The position numbers and the translations under genes are program-made. A DNA stretch of 64,000 nucleotides from positions 18,636,264 through 18,700,263 of the forward strand of contig CM077828.1 of assembly GCA_039720395.1 (NCBI GenBank), in the 5' to 3' direction. Under the pieces are notes generated by a model. The model had not been told where the DNA came from and searched no databases. It saw nothing but the letters and a program-made list of their open reading frames with translations. Each line of letters starts with the position of its first letter. The first letter of the stretch is position 1. Positions 45,060-58,554 of this stretch are shown one piece after another. This DNA comes from Liquidambar formosana. Lineage: Eukaryota > Streptophyta > Magnoliopsida > Saxifragales > Altingiaceae.

Positions 45060-45330
45060 TCTGTTTGGTTACCGAGAAAAGGGTGGGAAATTAATTTAAA
45101 TAATGTAAGAATTTTGAAGCCTAGATTTGTCATTTGCTTTTTAAATAAAAAACCCATCTTGGACTGTGCTTCATAGAGCACCTGGAATCCGTTGTGCCGA
45201 GTTTTCCAATTTCTTTTGTTTTTTGTTTTTTGTTTTTTTTTTTTTAAGGAACGTAAGCATGAATATTCAAAGTTTAATTTTTTGTTATTTTTAAATCAGT
45301 TTTCTCAGCAACTAAATGGAGGGTAATATG
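45060..45330. mobile_element. MITE related to the one at 18415
   Basis: GCTCTGTTTGGTTACCGAGAAAA at the left and TTTTCTCAGCAACTAAATGG at the right are inverted. Inner sequence (ATTCAAAGTTTAATTTTT) matches the right half of the 18415 element. No clear target duplication. Confidence 0.5.
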
Positions 45331-45811
45331 TACATGGGTCATTTGAAATGCATGTACATTAGGAAATGGCGAGTAGTTTGCTGTTTGCACTTGGATAGTA
45401 ATGCAATTTTTTTGCTGCTGTAATTTTTCTCATTTGTTAAGGAACAAAGGATAAATTTTAAGCATTAAGAGACTGGATGGACATGATAAAATTTCCCCAA
45501 GGTTAATAAATTCATCATTACTATTGTAGTCTACAGGGTAGCTAGTCTTGACCTTTCTTTTTCATATGATTGTGCTCTGGGGTATCTGAACTTAATTAGT
45601 TGGTTTGATCTTCACCGAACTGACACAATATCTTTAAATGTATATATGTTTTGTAAGATGCTTACTCTTTGTTGGATCGCAGGGAAGTCATTAGAAAAAG
45701 GGGAAAAAAAAAAGAATTTGGAATTTTCCAATAATCACTTCAAGTCCCACTTGAAGTAGTTTAGTGCTTTTTTGAGTTGTGTTTTATTTACTTATATATT
45801 CCAAATTGCCA

Positions 45812-45985
45812 TTGTAAGATGCAATGGTAAAAGCTAGAAGTCTAGGGTTACCAAGTGTGAAGGTGTAGGTTTGAGTCTTGTGAACGACCATTTTGTATTG
45901 AAAAACAAAGGGTAGGACCGTATTGAGTTCACCCTTCCTAGGATCCCGCTAAGAGAGACTGACACTGGTTAATGGCCTCTCTTTA
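45812..45985 (+). mobile_element. tRNA-derived SINE, near full length
   Basis: It has an A-box-like GATGCAATGGTAA, a B-box-like GGTTTGAGTCT (45868-45878), then GACCATTTTGTATTGAAAAA, GACCGTATTGAGTTCACCCT, and a CCCGCTAAGAGAGAC block, followed by TTAATGGCCTCTCTTTATTTATT. It aligns along its length with the copy at 53690. Confidence 0.65.
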
Positions 45986-46189
45986 TTTATTTATATTTAT
46001 ATTTTATTTTAAATTAAGTTTTTGCAGGGGCCTTTATTTTTAAAATTTTAAATTAAATTCCTTTGCAAGTTCCTGCTTCAATTAATTTGCTGTGTTTGAG
46101 CTGGATCACAGTAAAATTTGGAAACTTTAAGGCCGTTTTGTGGTGGTCATCAGATCTACAAATCAGGAAGCTTCATAAAGTTCAGTTTG

Positions 46190-46990
46190 TCTCCTTTTCA
46201 TCTCAAGATGAAAGAGTTAGGTGTCTTTTCCTCCACCTTAGAGCTTAAGAGAATCCAAAAAATAACAGAAGATTCCCTCAATCTATCCCCTTTAACCCTA
46301 CTCCAAAAATAAAGATTCTTTACCAAATAAGACTTTAAATCTACGATAGATGTTTCCTTACTATAAAAAATTCTGTTGTTTCTTTTTTTGTAAATGCACC
46401 AAAACAAACCAAGTGGTCACCTTCCATATCCCATTTAAAACCTTGTGTTGAATATTAATCCACCACCCAGAGACCAAATTATAAGAGGTTGTAGGCAACA
46501 CCCAATGGGCCCCAAATAGATTAAAGATAAAACCCTATGAGGACCACGCCATAGAGAAATGAAGGAAGATATGGTCAATCAATTCTGCCACCTCTTTGCA
46601 CGTGACCCATCTATTTGGAACACTTTAGTTTCTTCTTATTAACTGATCAATAGTTAAGCATTTATCTCTTGCCACCAACCAAGGGGGAAAAAAAAGAACC
46701 ACCTTGGGGAAACCAAGTCAATCCAATGGACTTAGCTGGAAATAAAGGCATCCCATTGTTAGCCATAGTAAGATTTTTACCATGAAAAGACCATTGTAGC
46801 TCAGACACCAAACCAATGTTTCATCCTCTCCCATGCAAAACTTGACCTCAAAGGTTTTGGAAGTACTCCAACACACTTTCCAATTCCCATTTATGAAAAT
46901 CTCTAAAGAAGATGACATTCCAGTGCAAAATACCCCTTTCCCAAACCATTTAGTCATTAATCTAAGCTTCCTGATTTTCTGCCATCCCAA
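46190..46990 (-). mobile_element. LINE ORF2 C-terminal remnant (zf-RVT region)
   Basis: Minus-strand frames read GEDETLVWCLSYNGLFMVK near 46800, then, further 3', KKRNNRIFYSKETSIVDLKS and LKSYLVKNLYFWSRVKG near 46300. These are the usual late blocks of plant LINE ORF2 in the correct order. Stops and frameshifts separate them. Confidence 0.65.
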
Positions 46991-47710
46991 AATGTTGAGG
47001 ACTTCTTATCTTTTGTTTTTGAAGCTATTTGTGTTCCAAATTACTCTCCAAATATCTCCCCCTCTCTTTAATACAGTACTTCATAATAAAGAAAATTACT
47101 CTCTAATCATCTCCTCGGAAAAGTTGATTCGGTTGTTAGGGGTCCTTCCAAAATTAAGGCTTTGATTTAAAGTTTCCTCCAAGGAAGTTAACATGGGTGA
47201 CATTCTTTTAAAAACAAGACCAAATAAAACGATTTATCCCCATGCTTGCACTTTGTGTTTTAAGGAGGGAGAGAGTAATAGACCATTCCTTTCTTCATTC
47301 TGAGGTGGTTTATTGTATATGGTGATGTTTTTTTTTAACCTGCTAACATTATGTGGTTTCTCACGGAGACAACACCGATTTCTTTTGGCTTTCCTACTTT
47401 TCAATTTTTCAGGCAAATGAGGTAGATGGCTATGAAGAAGTATTTTTTTGGCTACCATTTGGTTTATTAAAGAAGACCAATTATAATATTTTGGAAAACA
47501 TACATAAATTGTTAATGGAGCTCGTGGATGGAAGTACAAAATACATGATCCAGAGTTTTTTTTAAGGTTTTCCTAGAAGGCGTTCCCCTCTCTATAATTC
47601 TTTGGTGTCTTTTCTTCCTCTTCTTCGATAAATGGCCAATGGCTTTATTGGACTCGCCTCCTAGTTTGCACAAGCTTAATTTTGATAATTGCTCTTTTTT
47701 GTATTAGATC

Positions 47711-47972
47711 TTGGTTGATTTATCCAATGTTCTGAAGGTCTTATTATCTTCACGTAATCAATATTATGAAGATCTCATAATATTGGTTCTTTGGTTGATT
47801 CCATTGAATAGATTCATTGTTTTTCAAGTTACGTGTAACCTGGGCTATTATATCTTGGTTGATTTATCCATTATTGTGGAGGTCTCATTATCTTCATGTA
47901 TTCAATATTATGAAGGTTTCATCATATTGGTTCTTTGGTTGATTCTATTGAATGGATTCCTTGTTTTTCAAG
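47711..47972. repeat. 144-bp tandem duplication
   Basis: TTGGTTGATTTATCCAATG at 47711 and TTGGTTGATTTATCCATTA at 47855 begin two diverged copies that share ATTATGAAG, ATATTGGTTCTTTGGTTGAT and TTTTTCAAGTTA. The period is a multiple of three, so one frame stays open across both, but the predicted peptide is low-complexity and hydrophobic. Confidence 0.7.
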
Positions 47973-48429
47973 TTAGGAGGTTGATGCTCTTGCAAGAGAG
48001 ATGTTTTTTCTTTGTGGGAATTTGTGGGGAATGCAAAGAGAGATTGATGTGGGAGAAATGTAGACAATTTGCAAAGGTCATGTGGACCTCACCAATGCAA
48101 CAATTGCCCTGCCTTAGTTACAACATGAAGAGTATATCTCGTGGGGGTATGGTTGAACCTACATGGTTTGAGCCTCCTTGAAATTTAGAAAATGTCAAAA
48201 CAAGGTTTTAGTTCACCTACGTTTGATTGTAGGCAACTTTATTTTATACGTTAAAGCTGTCCTACACCAGAGGTGCTGATGTGCTCTCTTTGAAGGTCCT
48301 CCCCCCAAAAAAATATTATACTACAATTACGAACCACATTGAATATTCATAGATAACTCTGGCAAACCTTGATTACCAATGTGCCTCTTAAATGTTCCTT
48401 TCCTCGTTTGTTTCATCTTGTTAGGAAGA

Positions 48430-49548
48430 GGTATGCTATTATAGTGAATTCTTGGTGCTTTTTCATTTTTGGTCAATCTTGGAATTTTAATTTATTTTGC
48501 AATTTGAATGATCTTTAGGTAGAAGATCTTTCTTCTCTTTGGCGTTTAGTTAACGATGTCAACCTCACTCCTTCCCATGTTGATAAGAAGTGTTGCATTC
48601 GTGGTGTTTTAATTTCTCACCTCTCATATCCAAGTTGATTTAGGTTTCCAAACTGCCTGCTAAAGTGAAAGCTTTGGCTTGGATAGTAACTCATTGTAAA
48701 GATAATAGTTTTCATGCTAGTGAATATAAGACCCACAAAGCTCTTTGCTTCCAATATGTGCATGATGCATTGTAATGATAGTGAAATTTTTGTTTTTATT
48801 TTTATTTTCCTTTGCATTGTCCTCTTGCTAAGAATTTATGGTAACCTCTTCTACATGTGTATTCTCTTACTAAAGGGCATTTCCCAGGGTTCAGTTTTAT
48901 GGAAGTGTGTGATGATGGGATTGATGGCTTTGCTGGCTGATTTCCACTTGAATAAATTTGATTTAGTACGCTTGGGTCTATGACCAAGATCCTACACTCA
49001 ATACCAGTGTTTTTTTTTTCCACCTGAGGAACGGTGATGATTAAGTGAATAAAATCCTTAGTGAAAAACTAGAATGCTAAGCAAATGAGAAGGGGAGATG
49101 GTGGGAGTTGTGAGCTTACCTTTCGGGTGGAGGTGCAGTCTCCTTTTATAGGCATTGTGGTCAAGGGTCTTACATTCCTTTGGTCAACCTGGCAGGAAGA
49201 GGATCTTGGCCACAACTGTGTTGGGGTTACCTTAAATCATATGGGTGGTGGGCTCTGTGATGGATGAGACTTTACAAAAATATCTTTCTTTTGTGCATTT
49301 GCTCATCTATTTCGCCGTCTTGAGGTAGTTAGATCCCTGCCATTAATGCCCTGTCCTTTTGTGTTTGAATGTGGTCATCTGATGATCCGCGTGGACAGGT
49401 GCCTCTATCCGAGACAAATCTTGTCCATTTAATGCCTTGTTTTCACGCAATGTTTTTTGGCTAGTGCTTGTATATAACTTATGTACTTGGGCTTTGCCCC
49501 TTCTTTTCTAATACAATACTTACTTCATCAAAAAAAAAAAAAAAAAAA
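48430..49548 (+). mobile_element. LINE remnant with poly-A tail
   Basis: Plus-strand frames give EDLSSLWRLVNDVNLTPSHV and LPAKVKALAWIVTHCKDN (48520-48710), resembling the LINE zf-RVT region. The 3' end at 49480-49548 reads TGTACTTGGGCTTTGCCCC, then TAATACAATACTTACTTCATC, then a run of 19 A, a typical plant LINE tail. Whether both parts belong to one element is not certain. Confidence 0.6.
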
Positions 49549-49554
49549 CGCAAA

Positions 49555-49790
49555 AACTGCAAGGACAGAACATCTCCATAACACCACTCATCTCTTGCTT
49601 CTCCCAAAGCCATGAAAGTCATAAGAAGCATACCCAATTACCTGAACAAGAATCCATGGGAACCTAGCAAAGGTCAACCGGCTGAAACAGGCAAGCAGCC
49701 TCTGCCATAAAAGTATACCTACCTCACAATGCAAAAATAAGTGCTCAATGATCTCCGCCTCCCTCCTACGGGGTCGTTTTCTTTTTGTGC
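49555..49790 (-). mobile_element. LINE fragment, minus strand
   Basis: Read on the minus strand, EIIEHLFLHCEVGILLWQRL resembles the zinc-finger stretch of LINE ORF2 (HLLLHCEVAxxLW), followed by CFSRLTFARFPWIL. It is next to, and opposite to, the plus-strand LINE remnant. Confidence 0.55.
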
Positions 49791-50506
49791 GTTTTTGCTT
49801 CTTGAGGACTGCTTATCCTTTGTGTAACTATTCTCTTCTAGATAAAATCTCGTCGTTCATGGAAAAAGGAGGTTGTTTTTAGTTTTCATTGTTGCTTTCT
49901 TTTTACAACTTTCCTTTTGGTTTGGCTTTGTTTGTTTTTGTAGGAAGTCTCTTTCTCTTCTCTCGTATTTCTGATTAGGAGAAAAATGTTTTTCTTTCCG
50001 CGTTATCTTCTTGGATATTATATGGTTGTGTTTACCCTTACATTTATTAAAAAAAATATTATATGATTGTGTTGATGTTTCTTGTTCTTTTCTTTGTTTT
50101 AGCTAATCTTTTGATATTTTCTGACCACCATGAACAGTTGTGTAAGATTATGTAGTTGTCTGTAAGACTGTAACTGACCAGGTGGTTTCTAATGTTAATG
50201 GTGACTGGTCTCTTGGATTCCTATTAGTTGACTTGTTTCTGCTCTTCTGCCCATCTTTTTCTGCAAGCAGTTGCTTTCTCTTTTTCCCTAGTGAACCAAA
50301 TTATTATAGTTTGACACCGTTTGTGTTCTAGTCTTAAGGTTCTTAATGTGCTTGGACCTTTCTATTTTTTTTTATCCCTATTTAAGGTTTTCTTCTCCTT
50401 CTTCTCTTTTAATTCCTTCTTATTTTTTACTATTTTTTTTTTCATTTAAATATGTTTACCTTGGTTTTCCTTATTATTAGCTAATGATTGGGATCTAAAT
50501 GAAGGA

Positions 50507-53500
50507 ATGATTGTTGCGGAGAATTGCCATGTTAACTCTGAACACAACATGGTCTCAGAAAGGGTGCAAATGAGTCGTCGAACAAATGGAGAGGCTGAGA
50601 ACAGTCTTCACAATCAAAGTGACAAAATTCTATGTCAAGGCTTTAATGGAAGACCTGGAAACATGGGGTCTGATGGAATTGGTGCTAATCCTTGTTATGA
50701 TGAGAACTGTGGTGAAGAAAAATTATCAGGGAAATCCAGCTCAGATGTAGCAGACAACCTAAATAGGAACATGCAACCAGATGTTATATCTGTAAGCAGA
50801 ATACATGGGATGTATAACTCATTTATGAAACGTAGTTGCTTGCAATAGTGATTGCGTGCTTGATGACTCCTAAATTATTTTTACGATGTTATTTCCCTGC
50901 AGAAAAGGTTAAGGAAGCAGAAAGAAATGACTATGCAAGATATGTACAACAACCCAGATGATTACGACGACGACGATGACGATAGTGATTGGGAGCCCTT
51001 GCAAAAACAGCCAACAATCATGAAGTGGTTTTGCATCAACTGTACGATGGTTAATATGGATGATGTTGTCCATTGTGATGTATGGTTATGTTTTTAACTA
51101 CTTTTGGATATTATTAATACACACACACACACACACACACATTCTTTTCCTTTTAGGCTTTCTTTTTCCGGCACATAATTTTGGATTTCCAATACTACAA
51201 TCTACTTTTAGGACATTTGTTGTCTATGAATAATAGGATGCAATCTTTTTCATGCAGATATGTGGGGAACATAAAGAATCTGGAATCCTCAGACAGGGGT
51301 TTTACGCTTCTCCTTTTTCACAAGAAACAGGTCTCACTCAGGTTGAGTCAGAAGTAATAGAAAGATACAAAGGTGGTTACCTATTGTTGGCTGTTAGGTT
51401 TTTTTGATATGATTTCTTTCATTGGAATCATGTGCTAAGGGTTTAATTAAAAGAGTCTTCTGTTTTTGTCTTGCCATACTAATGTTGTTAAAATGGCCAA
51501 TATTGGTTATTTTGGCAATAAACTTGAGCAAAGCTTGCTTTGACGTACAATATATTGTTCTGGATATATTTTTAGGTCAGTAATTTCATGTTTGGATACT
51601 TGTTGCACAGGATTAGGTTTTAATATATGTTTCATAACTTACCCGAACCCTTCTCAACTTGTTTCTCACTGTTTCTACTTTGTCATTTGATCTATGTGAA
51701 CAATCTGTCTCACGAGTCCTAGTACTTTGCATTATATATATATATATCTGGGCTTTTGTACGTATATATGTTCTAAATCTAAATTTGATGGAAATCTTAT
51801 CTTCTTGGATCTAAGACTATGAAGAACATGTCAAATTTCTATAATAATTGAGGATATCTATTAAAAAATATGGGGGAAATATGTCAGTTGTAATAAAGGT
51901 TCAGGTAATATTATTAAAGGTATAACTCTCAAAATACTAAAACGAGCGAAATTTGACACAACCGACAATATTATATTACCTTGTTGTTTTATGCTGTTTG
52001 CATGTCGTGGTAAAATAAATCTTAATGTGTTCTTTAAACACAAAATATATTGCATTATAGTTAATCTGGTGTTGCATCTTATGGAACATGTGTTGTGCAA
52101 AAAATCACATAAAAAAAAAAAATCCTGATTTTTAAGGTTTTTGTGAAGATAAGTTTTATTGGTAGTTGGACTTGTGGGTGATTGACAAATTGTCTTTCAT
52201 ATCAACGAGCCTTTTTGCATCTATTCGCCATTGGATACCCAAATTCTTTTTGTCATCTTTTTCTATTAATGTTTGTATCTTTAGTTAATTTTAAGGCATC
52301 GTTTCTTTTTCATAGTTTCAGTTGATTTATATTCAGCCTTCCCATTGCTCTTGTTACCTCTTTCACTTGATGGGCTCACTCCTTATAGGTGTAGTAATTA
52401 AAGCATTGCCCAGGACCACATCTTTGCAGGAAAAATTCGTTTGTATTGTACCCCATTCATTGCTACCTCCAACTTTTCTTTAATGCATCCATTTTTAAGT
52501 GTACTATTTATATGTCTTGCCACTCATTCATCTTAACAGATTCATTTGGGCTAAACTTGTGGCGCAATGTTTTTTAATAGCCCAACATTTTGGACCTGAT
52601 GGAGTGACTAGTTTTATAATGGTCTTTTCATTTTTTATTTATTTATTTTTATCATTAATAAGACCACATTCAAGAAGAAAAAAATTTAAATCAACTCATT
52701 TGGCAGTAACAGATTTTTTTACAATGCATAAAAGAAAGTTCTTGGAACTTGAAAGCACTTGTTAACATTTAACTGTAATATGAAATAATGAAATAACTAT
52801 TATAAGCAATATAAATATATACAAGACATACATTGGATTAGTTATAACGACAGAGTTATGGGATTTCTAAAAACCATCGTGTCTATGGTGATAAAAAATT
52901 AGTAGAGATAGATCTATCTTCTTAACTACTGAAAATTGAGAGAACATATATTGTTCATCCTTTTGATATTTGGAGCAGAAGAAGTTGACGATGTTGTGGG
53001 TTAACTGGGTATCATGCCTTGTCCTATCCCCTTTAGGATGGTTTAGTATTAAATAATTGGGTTTTGTGTGGATCTGGGATAGTGATTTTAAACCTGAATC
53101 TAGTTTAGGCTTAGATGTCATTTACTGTTTTCATGTTGTTATTTATGCTAGTATGTGGGTGGGTGGTCGTTTTTTTTTTTTCTGGGTGGGGTGGGGGGGG
53201 GGGGCACTTGTTGAAAATGCATCAAACAAGAGCACCACCACCAAGCCACCTCTATAGTTCTGCAGCCTGCCAAAATCCAATGCAAATGTGTATAAAATCC
53301 TTCCTTATTCCCATGGGGACCATAAAATTGCAAAGCATGAGAATTTCTACATAATTTGTTCCCTACCGCTTTGCTGTTTATAGTACCAATCCTCAATTAG
53401 CTCATGCAAGGTGGAGAGCATCATCCGGCCACCCAGGCATGTGCAAATCCATTTTAAAATATAGCCTAAATGGAATAGGTCTACAGGTATCGCTGAAGAA

Positions 53501-56500
53501 ATGGTTAACTGATTTGGCTTTGTATTTGTGGAGATTGCATGGAATTCGAATTTCCCAGCTCCTTGCATTTCAGTTGTTCATTGTTAATTATCTTTTTTCA
53601 TGTTGCTATCCATAAAGAAGGTCCTTTTGAAGGAACCAGCGACTTTTTAATGAGCTATTCCTGGTGGAAATTGATGCAATCAAGTTTAGGGGCTATTCTC
53701 TGGTGCAATGGTTATAGTCTTGGGCCACCAAGCATGAAGGTGCAAGTTTGAGTCTTGAGAGCAGCCACCTTGTACTAAAAAAACAAAGGTTCGGACTGTA
53801 TCTAGCTCACTTTTCTAGGTCCCACTTATTGGGACCAACAAGGGGTCATGGCCTTTATGACCTTTTATCCTAGGAAGAAATTTTTGCCAAATATTGGTTA
53901 ATTTAGATGAAATGGTTGTCCTGAAAAGCAACTAAATTGTTGAGGGACCACATCATTCTATCTTCACCTTGTGGTCATAGCAAACTAGTGTAAAGCCAAT
54001 CCAACATGATCTCCTGGGATTCCACCTCTCAGTACTGAATGTTCACCCAAATCAAGGGATCATGCCGCTTTGTCTTTAATTCTGACATTTTTGTTTACCG
54101 TAGTGTCGTATTATGTATAGGTACCACTGCTTCAAGGATCATCACAAAGTATTTTTTGAGCCCTGTTTCTTAGTTCCACTTTAATTGCCTTCTTGACGAG
54201 AGGCTGATTTTAGATATACATTTTTAGAGCCTGCATTTATGGTTAGTAGTTACCCATTAAGGATTCACCCCCATTATAATATTCGCAACTCTTTTTCTTT
54301 CAACTTTGTCGTTAATAGTGCTTTAGTTTAATAGATTACCAGTATCACTAAGAGCCTTCCTATGTTAATTTGTCGCCTCTAGATTCATAAAAAAGTTATC
54401 AGACGCATGAAATCTTTGGGTAGATCAGATTTGAATTTGAATTCTATTTCTGAAATCTTAGTTCCTTCAAGTTTGCTAGGATTTGATTTTAGGAGGATTT
54501 GCAATCTAGTATTTAGATTGCATTAAGAGAGTTGAATTAGAAGTTATATTTGCGTTGCCATTCCAAGTCTGCCTATGTCGTATTATGTTTAGTATCTTCT
54601 CTTTCACCCAGCTGGTCAAACCTGGAGAAGGGAGGCAGGTTTTGGTAGGTAGTCAGCCAATGTAATACATATGGTTACCCCTTGTGAACTTGAATCTTAA
54701 AAAGGCAGAAAAAGGTTCATGTAGCTGACCCCAAGTAGTTGGGAGTGGGGACCAAGGCTTTGTAGAGTTGAATATTTGAGTCGCCCTTCCAGTTCTAGAC
54801 TTCTAAGTATGTAGATGAGTCTTAAATCATCGAGCATCTTGCACAAATTTCCCCTTTCTATGGTGTTTGTAATCTTGTTCTTCTTGATTTAAAATTTTTT
54901 TTGAGGTAAAAATTTTAGTTTTTTATTTCGTTCGATGCACTGGAAACCGTAATAATAAAAGGAGAAAAGGAGAAAAAATGGTTTTTCAAAGAACATTTAA
55001 TTTTAAGTTAGGTATACAAATTAAAATGAAGTCCCTTGTATTTACAATTACAAATAATTAAATATTGCTTGCTTATGTGCATGGCTTGGGACCACACAAC
55101 CATGTTCAGTTTTCAGTTTAGGTTTGCTTCAAGATGTAATCTGTTGAGGGAAAAGGGATGGTTGTGGGGTCAAAGGCTATGGTTTAGGACAGGAGACATG
55201 GAGCAGGTTTCTAAAGACAGCCAACAGAAATATAAGAATCATTTGAAGGTGAACATTTAAAATCTTGCATCATCCCAGGTTTCAAATGCTGCAAGTTTCT
55301 AAGCAAGGTAAAAAAAAAGACACATCATTGGCATTCATGTGTGTGCATATGAATGCATACAGGGATTCATATAAAAAGGCATTTTGAAATGGCTGTGAAA
55401 ACATGTGGTGGCATTAAATATGGAAGGCATATACAAAATCACAATGTTTACCTGTAAAAGATGTGGAAAATAGTATCATCTAAATTATGACAAAGTTGGG
55501 TACTACCGCATGTTCTCTTGCTTTTAAAGAATCAGTAGTGTTGATGGATCCTAGGCACCTACATCTTCAAAGCATGGTCTTCTTTTGTCTTTCTTTTTTA
55601 TTTTTATCTTTTAGTGTTAGTTTAATTTTTATTTTTCTATTTAAAGGGTTGGACCAAGAGAGGAAGACAATTTTGAAGAATTATCTTAGAACATCTTCAT
55701 TTCCATTTTTGGCTTATACGTATTCCTTGCTTTCCCTCCCATTTTTTTTTTTCCCCTAGTTTGAATAACCATGCTTTCTTCCCTTCTGAGTGCATCTTCA
55801 TTTCTGAAAGGCTATTCCTTTTAATTTCACACAACACACACACACACACACAATCTTACGCACTTACACCTATGGGTGTTTACGTTATGTATATTTTCCA
55901 CAAATTTTCCTCATAATCTCATAGATGTAGAGTTATTATTGAAGTAAGAAACTAAGAATTGTACAGGTAGTAGCTAAAATGAAATTTTCATTAAGAAAGG
56001 ATTTAATTCCTTGACTATCTTTCTTAAATTATGTTTTTCTCCATATTTGCCTTGGAAGATCACTGAGAACTAGTCGTGAAATGGGATTTGTTGTAACATT
56101 TACAGCTTCATGGTTTCTCATCTGTGCTGATTTTTGAAGAAGGAAATACCATGAAGACGGATTTTTTCATAGTAGATCACTCATGGAAGAAAGTCATCCT
56201 ACTTAATAGGAAAAGAGATCCTTATAATATGTCAATGCCTGAATTGCAATTTGAATTTAAGAAGTAAATGGAAGGTTTCACATGCCTATCTCTAGAATAG
56301 TATTATTAAGATATGTTGTGATATAAGATTAGATTCCTTAATTATTGTGAGGTACTTCATCAAAAAAAAGAAAAAAAAGAAAAAAAATTATTGTGAGGTA
56401 CTTAGGTAGAGAGATTCATTAGGAAATTTTTTGAGATAGATTTCCCTGTAGGGTTAGATTTGTTAATTACATGGAGATTTAGGGCCATGAGGAAGGAACT

Positions 56501-58511
56501 TGTTGAAAATCAAAGAATTATTTATTATTTATTAATGAAGGAGTCATATATGGAGAAAGAAACAAGTAAAGATTTTGTACAACAATAGAAACGATTAAAA
56601 GAGCAGTAGCGAGTAGCGACAATTGTTGGTTTGTGGTTAGAGTTTGAGAACCTTTGAATTTTTATAAATTTTGTTTTTTATAAATGTTTTCTAAAATTCG
56701 GAAAGTCAAGAATATTGTAGCATCTGATTTTGGTATGAATTAAAGAGCTTTTAGCTTCAGATTCTTATCAGTTTTAGATAGAAGCAGTTGTTGCTATTGT
56801 TGTTGACCCAGTATCAGGTGGGTGTGTGGGTTTTAAGGACTTAAGATATCAATATCAATATCAATATCGATGGATGTATGATGTATTAATGCATATATTG
56901 ATAGTATTGAAAATATCAATTCAGAGATGTGATGTATATTTTTAGTTAAACATGAAAATTTTCAGTAAAACCTTGCAAAACAATGACTTGGACTATAAAA
57001 AAAAATTAGAATCAAAAGATTTCAAATTAAATGTGTACGAGGCAAGTATGTATTGTGTAGGATACAAAAAGTCTGCCACCTTGAGCAAAGTGCCTTGAGC
57101 AAAGTGCCCTGCAGATGCTATTGCGTAGGTTCATCTACATGACTATTGAAGTTTAACATACAGTCATACAGATTAAAGGGGTGAAGTTGAATTATTATGG
57201 GTGCTCTCTTTGAAATCCAGTTGAGTTTGGTATTAGTTGTCCTTTGGAAATCATGTGGGGAATGTCATCTTTGCCTTCCCAGACCTGCTGGGGAAGGAGA
57301 ACCCGTTAAAGTCTAATGTTGAGCTCGTTAGAAGGGCTTGAGGAAGCAGATACTCTTGGATTCTGTTGTGTGGTAGTGGAGGCTGCCTTCATGGTGATCA
57401 TTAGTTGGGCGTGAGTGTGTGGTAGTGATCCTTGGAGATATGTGCATTACATGACATAGATTTTTGCATTTATGTAGTGGCGGTAGTGCTTTGGATGTTT
57501 TCTATTATTGGATATAAAGGTCAGCTAATATGGAAGCTGAGTATTTGGCTAAAATGGAGCGTCTACTTTGGAGATTAAGTGTCAGTTTATGCTCCTTGTG
57601 TCTTGTGGTCTATTGGTTGTTTTGCCTTATGGACTTGTTTTTTTTTGCTTTCTGTGCAGGATGCCACGTCCTCCTGTGTCTTGTGCGTATTTTTTTTATT
57701 TTTTATTTTTCCTGTTACAAAAGCATCATTTCTATCAGTATACATAGAGATTGAAAAGTGAAAACTCAATTTGTATTTGTGCAGATAAATAACACATGTA
57801 CACTAAATTTCAGTCACAACTCATCATTTTCTCCATCACCATTGTAGACTAAACATTAACACCACTGCCTCTTCCTTTATTGTGATAGTGGAAAATAATA
57901 GCAGGTAGCTCAACGACTTATTTACAATTTATGTACTCTTTACAACATTAGCACTAGCATTAGGGCCTGAATCCTAATTCCTCGTCGCTACCGAAACAGT
58001 ATATAGCAACCATTCCTGCAGTTCAATTATGCATAGTAATTAAACTTAAATTCTGGAGATATATTTATAAATTTTATCAGCAACAAAAATAAAATAATAT
58101 TAAAAAAGAGAAGAGGAATTACAACTGGAGGACAAGAAGTCTACCTAAAAACCAAAACCAACAACAACTAAAAAAGAAAAAACTAAAGACAAAATAGCCT
58201 TCCAGTCTGATTGCACTTAAAACAAGGGAATATCACCAAATTCCTTGGTAGAATGAGCCCAAAAAGATCCCAAAAAGTGTTCCCCGTCCCACAAAGTAGC
58301 CAAAGAAGACTCCTTATCCTCAAAGATCCTCACATTCCTTTCAAGCCACCTCTTAATTTTTATTCTTATTTGATGGGCACCTCTTAATACAACACATTCA
58401 TTTTCCCTTGGACCCACCTTCTTTCCTTGGAGTATTGAGAAATAACATCTATATTTACACTTCAGTTTAGGCATTTATTGTCCACCTTCCACATTAGGGG
58501 ACTGATGTATG

Positions 58512-58554
<43 letters not shown>

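Noticed and set aside
45868..45878. tRNA gene suggested by a B-box-like motif
   Set aside because: No cloverleaf can be drawn; the motif belongs to the SINE family with a common non-tRNA body.
48714..48983. Open frame of about 89 codons
   Set aside because: It overlaps LINE-derived sequence and low-complexity T-rich DNA; no independent support.
53148..53396. Open frames on both strands around the G run
   Set aside because: They arise from the G-rich tract inside the HDA15-like intron.
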